Positions 1-7,133 of a stretch of DNA of 21,196 nucleotides are shown here, piece by piece. Position 1 is the first letter of the stretch. Every line of letters starts with the position of its first letter. Made by a program: the position numbers and the translations under genes. The notes beneath the pieces were generated by a model that was not told where the DNA came from, ran no database searches, and saw nothing but the letters and a program-made list of their open reading frames with translations. This DNA comes from Methyloceanibacter sp. (GTDB lineage: Bacteria; Pseudomonadota; Alphaproteobacteria; Rhizobiales; Methyloligellaceae), in NCBI GenBank assembly GCA_022865725.1, contig JALHTP010000055.1, positions 1 through 21,196 of the forward strand, given 5' to 3'.

Positions 1-1524
1 CTCGAAAAAGAGCGGGCGCACGATCGATTCGATCAGCCGGTATTCCTCGGGCTTCAGCCCCTTGAACAGGTCGAGCTGGGTCAGGGCGAATTTCGGTCCC
101 GCGCCGTCATGGGTCGAGTGCGCCAGCAGCTGGTCCTCGCACCATTCGAGCGCCGCGTCGGCATTGCTGAAGACGCGCACCAGCCGCTCGTCTCCCTGCT
201 CGGCAAGCTCGCGGGCGAGGGGCGCGAGAGGACCGTCGTCGGCGATCGCGGCGAACACCAGCTCGGTCTCTCCCTCGGCCATGGATAGCGCGGCGCGCGT
301 GATCAGCTTGCGCCCAGAGGCGTCGGCAAAATGCACGCGCTTGAAGTCGACGATCACGTAACGCGCCTCGCTCGCCAATTGGGTGAGCTTGCGCAAGAGC
401 TGCTCGGTGGAGCCGAAGAACAACGCGCCCTGCACTTCGAGCACGGCGATTTTTTGCCCCTCCCGCGTCAGCACTTTGCGTTCGTCCGGCGTGCGCAGGC
501 GGTTCGAGCGCACCACGTCGCCGCGATAGAGGCGCCGAATCACGCTTTTGACATTGGTGCGGTTGTTGAAGGCGTGCAGCTCGAACTCGTTGGAGATCTC
601 CTGGCAGACGCGGATGCCGCGCACGCTGTTGCCGATGGCGTCGATCGGCGGAGAGAACACGGCGAGCCCGATCTGCCCCGGAATGACGGCGATGATGCAC
701 CCCGACACGCCGCTCTTGGCCGGCATGCCGACCTCGTAGGACCATTGCCCGGCATAGTCGTACATGCCGCAGGAGTTCATCACGGTGAGAATGTCGCGCA
801 CATATTGCGCCTCGAACACGGTTTCGCCGGTGATCGGGTTGGCCCCGTCATTGGCCAGCGTGGCGGCTATGACGGCGAGATCGCGAGCCGTGACGTTGAC
901 CGAGCATTGGCGGAAATAGAGATCGAGCACGTGGTTCGGGTCGCGCTTGATCATGCCGGTGTTGAGCATCATGTAGGCGATCGCGCGATTGCGGTGCCCG
1001 GTGGATTGCTCCGACAAGAACACCGCCTCGTCGATATCGAGCTGCCGGCCGGCCAGGCTCGAGAACAGCGCGAGCATGTTGGCCGTGCGCTTCTCCTGCG
1101 AGGCGCCGTCCATCAGCTCGGCGACGGCGATGGCGCCGGCGTTGACCATGGGGTTGAAGGGGCGATTGGCAACCTCGTCGAGCACGATCGAGTTGAACGC
1201 CTCGCCCGTGGGCTCGACGCCGACATGCTTGAGCACCGCCTCGCGGCCATAATGGTCGAGCGCGTAGCCATACATGAAGGGCTTCGACACCGATTGGATG
1301 GTGAAGGGGTGGTTGGCGTCGCCCGCCGCGTAGACCTCGCCGTCGATGGTGGCGAGCGCGATCCCGAACAGCGAGGGATCGACCTTGCCGAGCTCGGGGA
1401 TGTAATCGGCGGGCTTGCCCGCGGTCAGCCCTGCGACCCGCTCATGCAGCTCCGCGAGGTAATCCTCCACCGGCGCGAGCGCCGGGGCGGCCTTGGCATC
1501 TCGCACAGGTCGGACGGCATCCAT
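1..1524 (-). CDS. glsA: Glutaminase with STAS and cyclic-nucleotide-binding domains (3' end cut by window)
   Basis: This enzyme hydrolyses glutamine to glutamate and ammonia in the cytoplasm. I read 508 codons from an ATG at 1524-1522 with no stop before the window edge. Residues about 20-325 are a serine-type glutaminase: the catalytic S-x-x-K motif is SVSK (Ser78, Lys81) in FTIQSVSKPF, followed by conserved stretches such as NRPFNPMVNAGAI and GMPAKSGVSG. Residues about 355-465 look like a STAS domain (VLEVQGALFFGSTEQL, then VIVDFKRVHFADASG). From about 485 the start of a cyclic-nucleotide-binding (CAP_ED) domain appears (LDLFKGLKPEEYRLIESIV) and is then cut off. The STAS and cNMP parts suggest allosteric or protein-partner control, which is inference. 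Simple glutaminases are about 310 residues, so this is a fused, longer form. A sigma-54-like promoter and 17-bp tandem repeats lie upstream. Confidence 0.93.
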   Translation of the reverse strand, partial: MDAVRPVRDAKAAPALAPVEDYLAELHERVAGLTAGKPADYIPELGKVDPSLFGIALATIDGEVYAAGDANHPFTIQSVSKPFMYGYALDHYGREAVLKHVGVEPTGEAFNSIVLDEVANRPFNPMVNAGAIAVAELMDGASQEKRTANMLALFSSLAGRQLDIDEAVFLSEQSTGHRNRAIAYMMLNTGMIKRDPNHVLDLYFRQCSVNVTARDLAVIAATLANDGANPITGETVFEAQYVRDILTVMNSCGMYDYAGQWSYEVGMPAKSGVSGCIIAVIPGQIGLAVFSPPIDAIGNSVRGIRVCQEISNEFELHAFNNRTNVKSVIRRLYRGDVVRSNRLRTPDERKVLTREGQKIAVLEVQGALFFGSTEQLLRKLTQLASEARYVIVDFKRVHFADASGRKLITRAALSMAEGETELVFAAIADDGPLAPLARELAEQGDERLVRVFSNADAALEWCEDQLLAHSTHDGAGPKFALTQLDLFKGLKPEEYRLIESIVRPLFFE

Positions 1525-1530
1525 TTTGTT

Positions 1531-1598
1531 CAACGCGATCCCCAAGCCAACGCAATCACCAAGTCAACGCGATCGCCAGTCCGATGCGATCCCCAAAG
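1531..1598. repeat. Four tandem 17-bp direct repeats upstream of the glutaminase gene
   Basis: Four degenerate 17-bp units lie head to tail at 1531-1547, 1548-1564, 1565-1581 and 1582-1598. The first reads caacgcgatccccaagc. The others keep the pattern c-r-a-y-g-c-r-a-t-c-n-c-c-a-r. The array ends 6 bp before the glutaminase ATG (minus strand), so it would lie in the 5' leader or promoter. It could be a protein-binding array or simple slipped-strand duplication. Confidence 0.75.
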
Positions 1599-1629
1599 TC
1601 CAACCGCGCAGGCGGCGGCGACAACTTTA

Positions 1630-1645
1630 GGCAGAAATCATGCCA
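1630..1645 (-). promoter_or_regulatory. Candidate sigma-54 (RpoN) promoter for the glutaminase gene
   Basis: On the minus strand the sequence TGGCATGATTTCTGCC matches the sigma-54 pattern: a GG at the -24 element and a GC at the -12 element with the required 10 bases between them. The -12 element is CTGC rather than TTGC. The predicted start would be near 1619, giving a leader of about 95 nt that contains the tandem repeats. Nitrogen control of a glutaminase would make biological sense. No enhancer-binding-protein site was confirmed. Confidence 0.4.
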
Positions 1646-1745
1646 TGTCCAAATCGTGGTCTCCGTCAAGATCAATGACCGAGGCGACGGACCGCTGCTG
1701 AAATATTGGGCAAAGCAGGATTAAAGGCGGGGCAGGCGCTCGCGC

Positions 1746-2288
1746 CTATTTCTTGCGGAAACGGTCGAGATGCACGACCTCAGCCGGCGGCCGCGACATG
1801 ACGACTTCGGCGCTGTGAGCTTCGCCGGTCTCGTCCTGCACGAGATCGGGGGCGCCGCGCGGCTCTTCCGGCTCGCCGACCAGATCGGGGAGAGCCGCCG
1901 CCATATGCTGGCGGGCGGAATCGTTGGCCGCGCCGGGCTTGCCGAATTGCAGCCCGAACTGAGCCGAAGGATCGTAGAAGGCCTTGACCGCGCTGAACGG
2001 CACCACCAGCCGCTCAGGCACGTTGGAGAAGGAGAGCTTCACCTCGAACCGCTCGTTCGTCACCTGCAGGTCCCAGAATTGGTATTGCAGCACGACGGTC
2101 ATCTCTTCCGGATATTGCTCTTTGAGCCGCTTCGACACCGAGACGCCCTCGGCGCCGGTATCGAAGGCGATATAGAGGTGATGCTCGCCAGGGAGCCCCT
2201 CGCGCTGCACGCGCGACAAAACCTGACGCACCACGCCGCGCAGAGCGTCCTGCGTAAGAAGGTCGTATCTGATTTCGTCGTCTGCCAT
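1746..2288 (-). CDS. sspB: SspB-family ClpXP adaptor (alphaproteobacterial type)
   Basis: SspB binds the ssrA tag on proteins released from stalled ribosomes and tethers them to the ClpX unfoldase for degradation by ClpXP. The 180-residue protein starts MADDEIRYDLLTQDALRGVV and has the compact beta-rich SspB core (EHHLYIAFDTGAEGVSVS, then VVLQYQFWDLQV, and RLVVPFSAVKAFYDPSAQFGL). An acidic, low-complexity linker follows (about residues 130-160). The short basic C-terminus VVHLDRFRKK matches the ClpX-binding tail position of the family. The length is normal. The tmRNA gene that makes the tag lies about 90 bp upstream on the same strand, which strengthens the assignment. The tail is far more divergent than the core, as usual for the family. 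Confidence 0.93.
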   Translation of the reverse strand: MADDEIRYDLLTQDALRGVVRQVLSRVQREGLPGEHHLYIAFDTGAEGVSVSKRLKEQYPEEMTVVLQYQFWDLQVTNERFEVKLSFSNVPERLVVPFSAVKAFYDPSAQFGLQFGKPGAANDSARQHMAAALPDLVGEPEEPRGAPDLVQDETGEAHSAEVVMSRPPAEVVHLDRFRKK

Positions 2289-2344
2289 GGAAACCGCCGC
2301 CTACCCTCTCGCGACGTGAGGCAGTCCCTTCACCCCGTCAAAGT

Positions 2345-2372
2345 GGAGGGCTTCTGTTGGCCGGTGCCCTCC
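2345..2372 (-). terminator. GC-rich hairpin after the tmRNA gene
   Basis: A 7-bp perfect inverted repeat, GGAGGGC (2345-2351) and GCCCTCC (2366-2372), has a 14-nt loop and lies just downstream of the tmRNA. Read on the minus strand it is followed by ACTTTGA rather than a strong U run. It could help to terminate ssrA or could form part of the sspB leader. Confidence 0.3.
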
Positions 2373-2380
2373 GAACCGCG

Positions 2381-2712
2381 CCTAGCCGCCGCGAAGCGGC
2401 TAGGACTTCATTTTCAGGCTATCGCGCCGCTTACGCAGCGAGAACAGCCTCCGCATAGTTGTCATTGGCAACTATAGGGTTGGCCCGATAACGGCGGTAC
2501 CATGCCGAGCGAAAGCACGACCTTTACACCCTCGTCGATCCTATTTCGCCCCCGCCGCAAGGATCAGAAACTCCGTTGCCAGTTGTCAGAACTCTCAACT
2601 GATTCTGAAGCTCTGACCACTGATCCTTGGGGTGGAGGCGCCGGGTACCGCCCCCGGGTCCGAATGGGCTTATTACGAAGGCTGTTTATCGCCATAGCCG
2701 GCTTGCGCCGAC
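2381..2712 (-). ncRNA. ssrA: tmRNA, circularly permuted two-piece form (ssrA)
   Basis: tmRNA rescues stalled ribosomes and adds a degradation tag. On the minus strand the order is acceptor piece, removable spacer, coding piece, as in permuted alphaproteobacterial genes. The tag frame at 2469-2431 reads ANDNYAEAVLAA then TAA. The coding piece begins GGGGGCG (2553-2547) and pairs over 7 bp with CGCCTCC (2640-2634) of the acceptor piece, with a G3:U70 pair, the alanine identity element. The discriminator is A2633. A T-arm of CCGGG/CCCGG encloses a 7-nt loop. The spacer carries a perfect 10-bp inverted repeat (2620-2629 with 2558-2567) that extends the acceptor stem in the precursor. The coding piece ends in a 9-bp hairpin (2381-2389/2396-2404). 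The 5' end is approximate, placed from a TATATA box. Confidence 0.95.
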
Positions 2713-2718
2713 AGTTCC

Positions 2719-2747
2719 TATATAGGCCTCTATGGCGGCAAAAAAAA
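2719..2747 (-). promoter_or_regulatory. Probable ssrA promoter region
   Basis: On the minus strand a T8 run (2747-2740) is followed by TATATA at 2724-2719, which would place the start near 2712, just ahead of the acceptor piece. A consensus -35 hexamer at 17-bp spacing is not visible (the position is occupied by the T run), so the assignment rests on the -10-like box and its location. Confidence 0.35.
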
Positions 2748-2822
2748 GGTTGATGCTGCGGTAACCCCCAGCCGCTTTCTCGAGCGGAGTGCTATGCTTG
2801 GCCCGTGCGAGAGGGGCCGGGG

Positions 2823-3080
2823 TTAATCGTCCCGCTTCAGCTTGACGATGGCGCCGCTGGCGGCATCGACCTCCATTTCGATCTCGTGGCCGCTTGCGTC
2901 AGTGCCTTCAACCTCCCAGATGCCGTCATCGAGCTCGACCTCCTCGATCTTCACGATGCCCTTGCCGAAGGCCATGATGCGGACATCGTCGATGCTGACG
3001 GGTTGCGCCCCGGCAGGGACGATGAGAGCGAGGCTAACGGCGATGAAGACTGGGGCGACGAAGACTGGAATGACACGCAT
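2823..3080 (-). CDS. Small exported PepSY-like protein
   Basis: This is an 85-residue protein of unknown role. Residues 1-26 form a signal peptide (hydrophobic FVAPVFIAVSLALIVPAG, ending AQ). The mature part is one short PepSY-like domain (IMAFGKGIVKIEEVELDDGI, then WEVEGTDASGHEIEMEVDA and GAIVKLKRDD), a fold seen in periplasmic proteins that bind or inhibit peptidases. I chose the ATG at 3080-3078 because AGAAGG lies 8 nt upstream and the signal peptide then starts cleanly. An in-frame ATG 24 bp further upstream would add MPNKKVPS. The gene is divergent from thyA with 82 bp between the starts. The family assignment comes from sequence pattern only. Confidence 0.75.
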   Translation of the reverse strand: MRVIPVFVAPVFIAVSLALIVPAGAQPVSIDDVRIMAFGKGIVKIEEVELDDGIWEVEGTDASGHEIEMEVDAASGAIVKLKRDD

Positions 3081-3162
3081 CGAAGGCACCTTCTTATTTG
3101 GCATATCGACCGCGACGCTTGGCTCTCTGACAGGCCAGCCATCATAGGAGAAATGACCTCTT

Positions 3163-3957
3163 TTGCGCCAATATCTCGACCTGCTCGGCAAAGTGCGGAA
3201 CAGCGGTAGCGAAAAAGGCGACCGCACCAACACCGGCACGCTCAGTATTTTCGGCCACCAGATGCGCTTCGATCTTCAGGCGGGCTTCCCGCTCGTCACC
3301 ACCAAGAAGCTGCATGTGAAGTCGATCGTCCACGAGCTGCTCTGGTTCCTGCAAGGCTCGACCAATGTGCGCTATCTGAACGAGCGCGGGGTCACGATCT
3401 GGAACGAGTGGGCCGATGCGCGCGGCGATCTCGGGCCGATCTATGGCCGGCAGTGGCGCTCATGGCCGGCGCCCGACGGGCGGCATATCGATCAGATCAC
3501 CAATGTCGTCGCAGGGCTGAAGCGCGACCCGGATTCGCGCCGCCACATCGTCAGCGCCTGGAATGTGGGCGAGCTGGACCAGATGGCGCTTTCTCCCTGC
3601 CACTGCCTGTTCCAGTTCTATATCGCCGACGGGCGGCTCTCCTGCCAGCTCTATCAGCGCTCGGCCGACGTCTTTCTCGGCGTGCCGTTCAACATCGCCT
3701 CTTACGCGCTGCTCACGCTGATGATGGCGCAGGTGACGGGATTGGAGCCCGGAGAGTTCGTGCATACGTTCGGCGACGCCCATCTCTATCTCACCCATCT
3801 CGACCAGGCCGACGCGCAGCTGAAACGCAACCCCCGCGCGCTCCCGCGCCTGGAGATCAATCCCGAGATCCGCTCGCTGTTCGACTTCGCCTATGAGGAT
3901 TTCAAGCTTACCGGCTACGATCCGCATCCCGCGATCAACGCCAAGGTGGCGGTGTGA
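3163..3957 (+). CDS. thyA: Thymidylate synthase
   Basis: It makes dTMP from dUMP with methylene-tetrahydrofolate in the cytoplasm. The 264-residue protein has exactly the length of E. coli ThyA and aligns without gaps by eye. The active-site cysteine is Cys146 in ALSPCHCLFQFY. The dUMP/folate-binding stretches RQWRSWPAPDGRHIDQI, DPDSRRHIVSAWNV and CQLYQRSADVFLGVPFN are intact. Homology puts the start at a TTG (3163) reading M-RQYLDLL. AGGAG at 3146-3150 lies about 12 nt upstream. An ATG at 3153 closer to that site is in another frame and gives only 18 codons. The stop overlaps the GTG start of folA, so the two are translationally coupled and act in the same folate cycle. Confidence 0.97.
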   Translation: MRQYLDLLGKVRNSGSEKGDRTNTGTLSIFGHQMRFDLQAGFPLVTTKKLHVKSIVHELLWFLQGSTNVRYLNERGVTIWNEWADARGDLGPIYGRQWRSWPAPDGRHIDQITNVVAGLKRDPDSRRHIVSAWNVGELDQMALSPCHCLFQFYIADGRLSCQLYQRSADVFLGVPFNIASYALLTLMMAQVTGLEPGEFVHTFGDAHLYLTHLDQADAQLKRNPRALPRLEINPEIRSLFDFAYEDFKLTGYDPHPAINAKVAV

Positions 3958-4490
3958 GCCATAAGGGGCGGGCGGCCGGGCCGATCATCGCGCTGGTGGT
4001 GGCCATGGGCGAGAACCGCGCCATCGGCAGAGGCGGGAAGCTGCCCTGGCGGCTGTCGAGCGACATGCGCTATTTCCGTGAGATCACCATGGGCAAGCCG
4101 ATCATCATGGGGCGGCGCACCTTCAAATCGCTTCCCCGCGTGCTCGACGGCCGCCTCAACATCGTGCTGACCCGCCATTTGGGCTTCGTCGCTCCCGACG
4201 CCGTCATGGCCCACAGCCTGGAAGAGGGACTTGAGGCGGCCCAGCGTTCGGCGGAGCGGACCGGAGCCGAGGAGATCATGATCATCGGCGGCGAGGACGT
4301 GTTTCGCGAGGTCCTGCCGCAAGCCCGCCGCATCTATCTCACCGAGGTACACGCTTCTCCCGACGCCGACACCTGGTTCCCCACGCTCGACCCGAACCAA
4401 TGGCGCGAAATATCCCGGGAGGCGCATCCGCCGGGTCCCAAGGACGACCATGCCTTCAGCTTTGTCGTGCTGGACCGCGCCCAAACATGA
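3954..4490 (+). CDS. folA: Dihydrofolate reductase
   Basis: It reduces dihydrofolate, the by-product of ThyA, to tetrahydrofolate using NADPH. The 178-residue protein starts at a GTG that shares four bases (GTGA) with the thyA stop. Visible motifs are IIALVVAMGENRAIGRGGKLPW, the catalytic acid Asp37 in LSSDMRYF, the NADPH-binding MGKPIIMGRRTFKSLP, IVLTR, and IMIIGGEDVFREVLP near residue 115. It is slightly longer than the usual 160-170 residues. The overlap and shared pathway mark thyA-folA as one operon. Confidence 0.96.
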   Translation: MSHKGRAAGPIIALVVAMGENRAIGRGGKLPWRLSSDMRYFREITMGKPIIMGRRTFKSLPRVLDGRLNIVLTRHLGFVAPDAVMAHSLEEGLEAAQRSAERTGAEEIMIIGGEDVFREVLPQARRIYLTEVHASPDADTWFPTLDPNQWREISREAHPPGPKDDHAFSFVVLDRAQT

Positions 4491-4650
4491 GACCAGCCAA
4501 CATTGCGCCTCCCCGGTGAGTGCCCTATAACCCTCCGGACCTTGTCGCAGGACCGCCATTTTGATGCGGCTAGTGTTGCCGGCTAGCACCTCATAATTAG
4601 GGCGGGTCTCCGCGCTATCCCTTCACCAGACATCAGGACCGAGCTTCATC

Positions 4651-5760
4651 ATGCCTTGGAGTAATCAGAGCGGCGGCGGCGGTTGGAAAGGCGGCGGCGG
4701 GCCTTGGGGCCCGCGCCCGAGCTCCGGCCAGCAGCCCGACCTGGAAGAGATCCTGCGCCGGAGCCAAGACCGGCTGCGCCAGGCCATGCCGGGGGGACGC
4801 ATGGGCGGTTCGTTCGCGGCGCTACTCGCGGTGGTCCTGGTCGCGCTTGTGGGCTTTTTCGGCTTCACCGTGCGCGTCCAACCCGACGAGCTCGGCATCG
4901 TGCTGAGATTTGGCAAATTTGTGCGCCAGCTCCCGTCCGGCCTGAATTTCCGCTGGCCCTATCCGATCGAGCAGGTCGAGCTGCCGAAAGTGACGCGCGT
5001 CAACCGCATCGAGATCGGCATGCGCGGCTCCTCCGAGAGCCGCGACGCTTCGAGCACCATCCGCGATGTGCCCGAAGAAAGCCTGATGCTCACGGGCGAC
5101 GAGAACATCGTCGATGTCGATTTCGTCGTGTTCTGGCAGATCAGCAATGCTCCGAACTTTCTGTTCAACATCCAGAACCCCGAAGGCACGGTGAAGGACG
5201 TGGCGGAAAGCGCCATGCGCGAGATTGTTGGCCAGAGCGATATCGAGCCGATCCTCACCGAGGCCAGGGCCAAGACCGAGGCTGACGCGCAGGCTCTGAT
5301 GCAGAAGACCCTCGACAGCTACGGTGCCGGCGTATTGGTGGTTCAGGTGCAGCTGCAAAAAGTCGATCCGCCGGCGCAGGTCATCGACGCCTTCCGCGAC
5401 GTGCAGGCGGCACGCGCCGACCAGGAGCGCCTGCAGAACGAGGCTCAGGCCTATGCCAACCGGATCATCCCCGAGGCGCGAGGAGAGGCCGAGCGCATCC
5501 TGCAAGCCGCCCAGGGTTATCGCGACCAGGTCATCGCCTTGGCCAAGGGTGAAGCCGACCGCTTCATCAGTGTCTACGATCAATACAAGCTGGCGCCCGA
5601 CGTCACCCGCCAGCGCATCTTTATCGAGACCATGGAGAAGGTGCTGGGCGACACCGAGAAGGTGATCGTCGACGGCAAATCGGGCCCCGGCGTGCTGCCG
5701 TTCCTGCCACTGTCGGAATTTGCCAAGAAGCCTTCCCCCGCTCCGGAGGGCCAGCCATGA
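4651..5760 (+). CDS. hflK: HflK, SPFH/band-7 subunit of the FtsH-associated complex
   Basis: HflK pairs with HflC to form a large membrane-anchored cage around the FtsH protease and modulates its activity. The 369-residue protein has a glycine- and tryptophan-rich cytoplasmic N-terminus (SNQSGGGGWKGGGGPWG), one membrane segment at about residues 53-74, and a band-7 domain starting VQPDELGIVLRFGKFV with GENIVDVDFVVFWQI-type core motifs (here GDENIVDVDF). A long helical region rich in Ala, Glu and Arg follows (residues about 240-310), as expected for SPFH proteins. The hydrophobic C-terminal tail is followed by a proline-rich end. The stop overlaps the hflC start by four bases (ATGA). Confidence 0.96.
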   Translation: MPWSNQSGGGGWKGGGGPWGPRPSSGQQPDLEEILRRSQDRLRQAMPGGRMGGSFAALLAVVLVALVGFFGFTVRVQPDELGIVLRFGKFVRQLPSGLNFRWPYPIEQVELPKVTRVNRIEIGMRGSSESRDASSTIRDVPEESLMLTGDENIVDVDFVVFWQISNAPNFLFNIQNPEGTVKDVAESAMREIVGQSDIEPILTEARAKTEADAQALMQKTLDSYGAGVLVVQVQLQKVDPPAQVIDAFRDVQAARADQERLQNEAQAYANRIIPEARGEAERILQAAQGYRDQVIALAKGEADRFISVYDQYKLAPDVTRQRIFIETMEKVLGDTEKVIVDGKSGPGVLPFLPLSEFAKKPSPAPEGQP

Positions 5761-6806
5761 ACCGCACCGCCCTCACGGTCAGCCTGGTCGTTTTAGGCCT
5801 TGCCGCCTTCGTCGCCTATTTGACGCTGTTCACCGTCAGCCAGACGCAACAGGCGCTGGTGCTCGAATTTGGCAACCCGAAACGCGTCATCACCGAACCG
5901 GGTCTGCAATACAAGATCCCGTTCATCCAGAACGTCGCGTTCTTCGACAAACGCATCCTCGACATCGACACCGCCTCGCAAGAGGTGATCGCTTCCGACC
6001 AGAAGCGGCTCGTGGTCGACGCCTTCGCCCGCTACAAGATCGTCAATCCCTTGCTGTTCTTCCAGAGCGTGGCCAACGAGCAGGGCGCCAACTCGCGGCT
6101 AGGGGCCGTTCTTGAATCCTCGCTCAGGCGTGTGCTCGGCGGCGCGAGCTTTGCGACCGTGGTGCGCGACAAGCGCGAGGAGCTGATGCGCACCATCCTC
6201 AGTCAGGTCAACAGGGAAGCCGAACCGTTTGGCATCAATGTCGTCGATGTGCGCATCAAGCGCGTCGACCTGCCGGAAGCCAACATGCAGGCGATCTACC
6301 GCCGCATGCAAACCGAGCGGCAGCGGCAGGCGGCCGAGTTCCGCGCCGAAGGCGAGGGCGCCTCGCGGCGTATACGCGGCACCGCCGACCGCGAGGTCAC
6401 CGTGATCAAGGCCGACGCCACCGGCGAATCGTCGCGCATAAGGGGTAACGGCGACGCCGAGAAGAACCGTATCTTTGCCCAGGCCTTCGGTCAGGATCCG
6501 GATTTCTTCGCCTTCTACCGCTCCATGCAGGCTTACGAAGGGGCGCTCAAGCCGGGCGATACCCGGTTCCTGCTCAGCCCGGATTCGCAGTTCTTCCAAT
6601 TTTTCAACAGCGCCACCGGCAAGCCCGGGCCGGGAGGCGCCTCTTCGCCTTCGGCTCCGGCCAAGCCTGCCGGCAAACCCGAGGCGCCGGCGGCGGACAC
6701 CGACGACATAAGGCCCGAGCAGGGCGCTGCGGCGGGCGATGCGGCGATCCCTGAGCGCAATATCTCGGCCGGCGAGGGGCCGCCCCAGGCGCCGCAGGCG
6801 CCTTAG
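5757..6806 (+). CDS. hflC: HflC, SPFH/band-7 partner of HflK
   Basis: HflC is the obligate partner of HflK in the FtsH-regulating complex. The 349-residue protein has an N-terminal membrane segment at about residues 5-26, then the band-7 domain (QTQQALVLEFGNPKRVITEPGLQYKIPF, in parts), the motif DKRILDIDTASQEVIASDQKRLVVDAF, and a helical stretch with RTADREVTVIKADA-like sequence (here GTADREVTVIKADATGESSRI). The C-terminal 60 residues are an Ala/Pro/Gly-rich tail (SAPAKPAGKPEAPAADTDD) that is longer than in the enterobacterial protein. The ATGA overlap with hflK implies coupled translation in equal amounts. Confidence 0.96.
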   Translation: MNRTALTVSLVVLGLAAFVAYLTLFTVSQTQQALVLEFGNPKRVITEPGLQYKIPFIQNVAFFDKRILDIDTASQEVIASDQKRLVVDAFARYKIVNPLLFFQSVANEQGANSRLGAVLESSLRRVLGGASFATVVRDKREELMRTILSQVNREAEPFGINVVDVRIKRVDLPEANMQAIYRRMQTERQRQAAEFRAEGEGASRRIRGTADREVTVIKADATGESSRIRGNGDAEKNRIFAQAFGQDPDFFAFYRSMQAYEGALKPGDTRFLLSPDSQFFQFFNSATGKPGPGGASSPSAPAKPAGKPEAPAADTDDIRPEQGAAAGDAAIPERNISAGEGPPQAPQAP

Positions 6807-6845
6807 CGCCATGAGACGGGCGCAATACGAGATGCCGCTTGCGCA

Positions 6846-7031
6846 ATGAGCGATCTTGCTGTCGCTTTGGGCCTCGTTCTCGTCATTGAAGGGTCATTAT
6901 GGGCGCTCTCGCCCGGTCTCGGCCGCAAGTTCCTGCAAGCGACGGCGGACATGCCCGAACAGTCTTTGCGCGTGGCCGGGGCCTTGGCGGTCGCGGCGGG
7001 CGTGCTCGTCATCTGGATCGTGCGCGGCTAG
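6846..7031 (+). CDS. DUF2065 (YjeT-like) small membrane protein
   Basis: This 61-residue protein consists of two hydrophobic segments (about 3-20 and 43-59) joined by a short loop (SPGLGRKFLQATADMPEQSL), the arrangement of the DUF2065/YjeT family. Its function is not known. It sits 39 bp after hflC and 102 bp before degP, where the family is often found next to hflKC, so a role in membrane protein quality control is a reasonable guess and nothing more. Confidence 0.85.
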   Translation: MSDLAVALGLVLVIEGSLWALSPGLGRKFLQATADMPEQSLRVAGALAVAAGVLVIWIVRG

Positions 7032-7133
7032 CGTGATGCGAGGGCCTGACTGTATCTGCTTTCCCTTGCCGATTTCCGCTAAGATGGCGCTAGTCGAGGC
7101 GTGATCGGCAAGCGAGCCGGGAGTATTCGATCG

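Noticed and set aside
1531..1598. Tandem repeats considered as a CRISPR array.
   Set aside because: Units are directly adjacent with no spacers and there are no cas genes in the window.
331..1701. Long plus-strand open frame of 456 codons opposite the glutaminase gene.
   Set aside because: It is rich in His, Asp and Arg with no recognisable domain and is the mirror of a clear glutaminase coding frame. Long antisense frames are expected in GC-rich DNA.
1735..1748. AGGCGCGAGCGCCT palindrome at the sspB stop, considered as a terminator.
   Set aside because: The stem is only 5 bp with a usable loop and no U run follows on the minus strand.
4491..4650. Possible heat-shock promoter for hflKC in the 160-bp gap after folA.
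   Set aside because: TTGCCG and TAATTA near 4574-4597 have a spacer of only about 12 bp, and no sigma-32-like pair with correct spacing was found.
7101..7133. GTG start for the DegP-like protease, adding 11 residues.
   Set aside because: No usable ribosome site in front of it, whereas the ATG at 7134 has GGGAG at good spacing and leaves a normal signal peptide.
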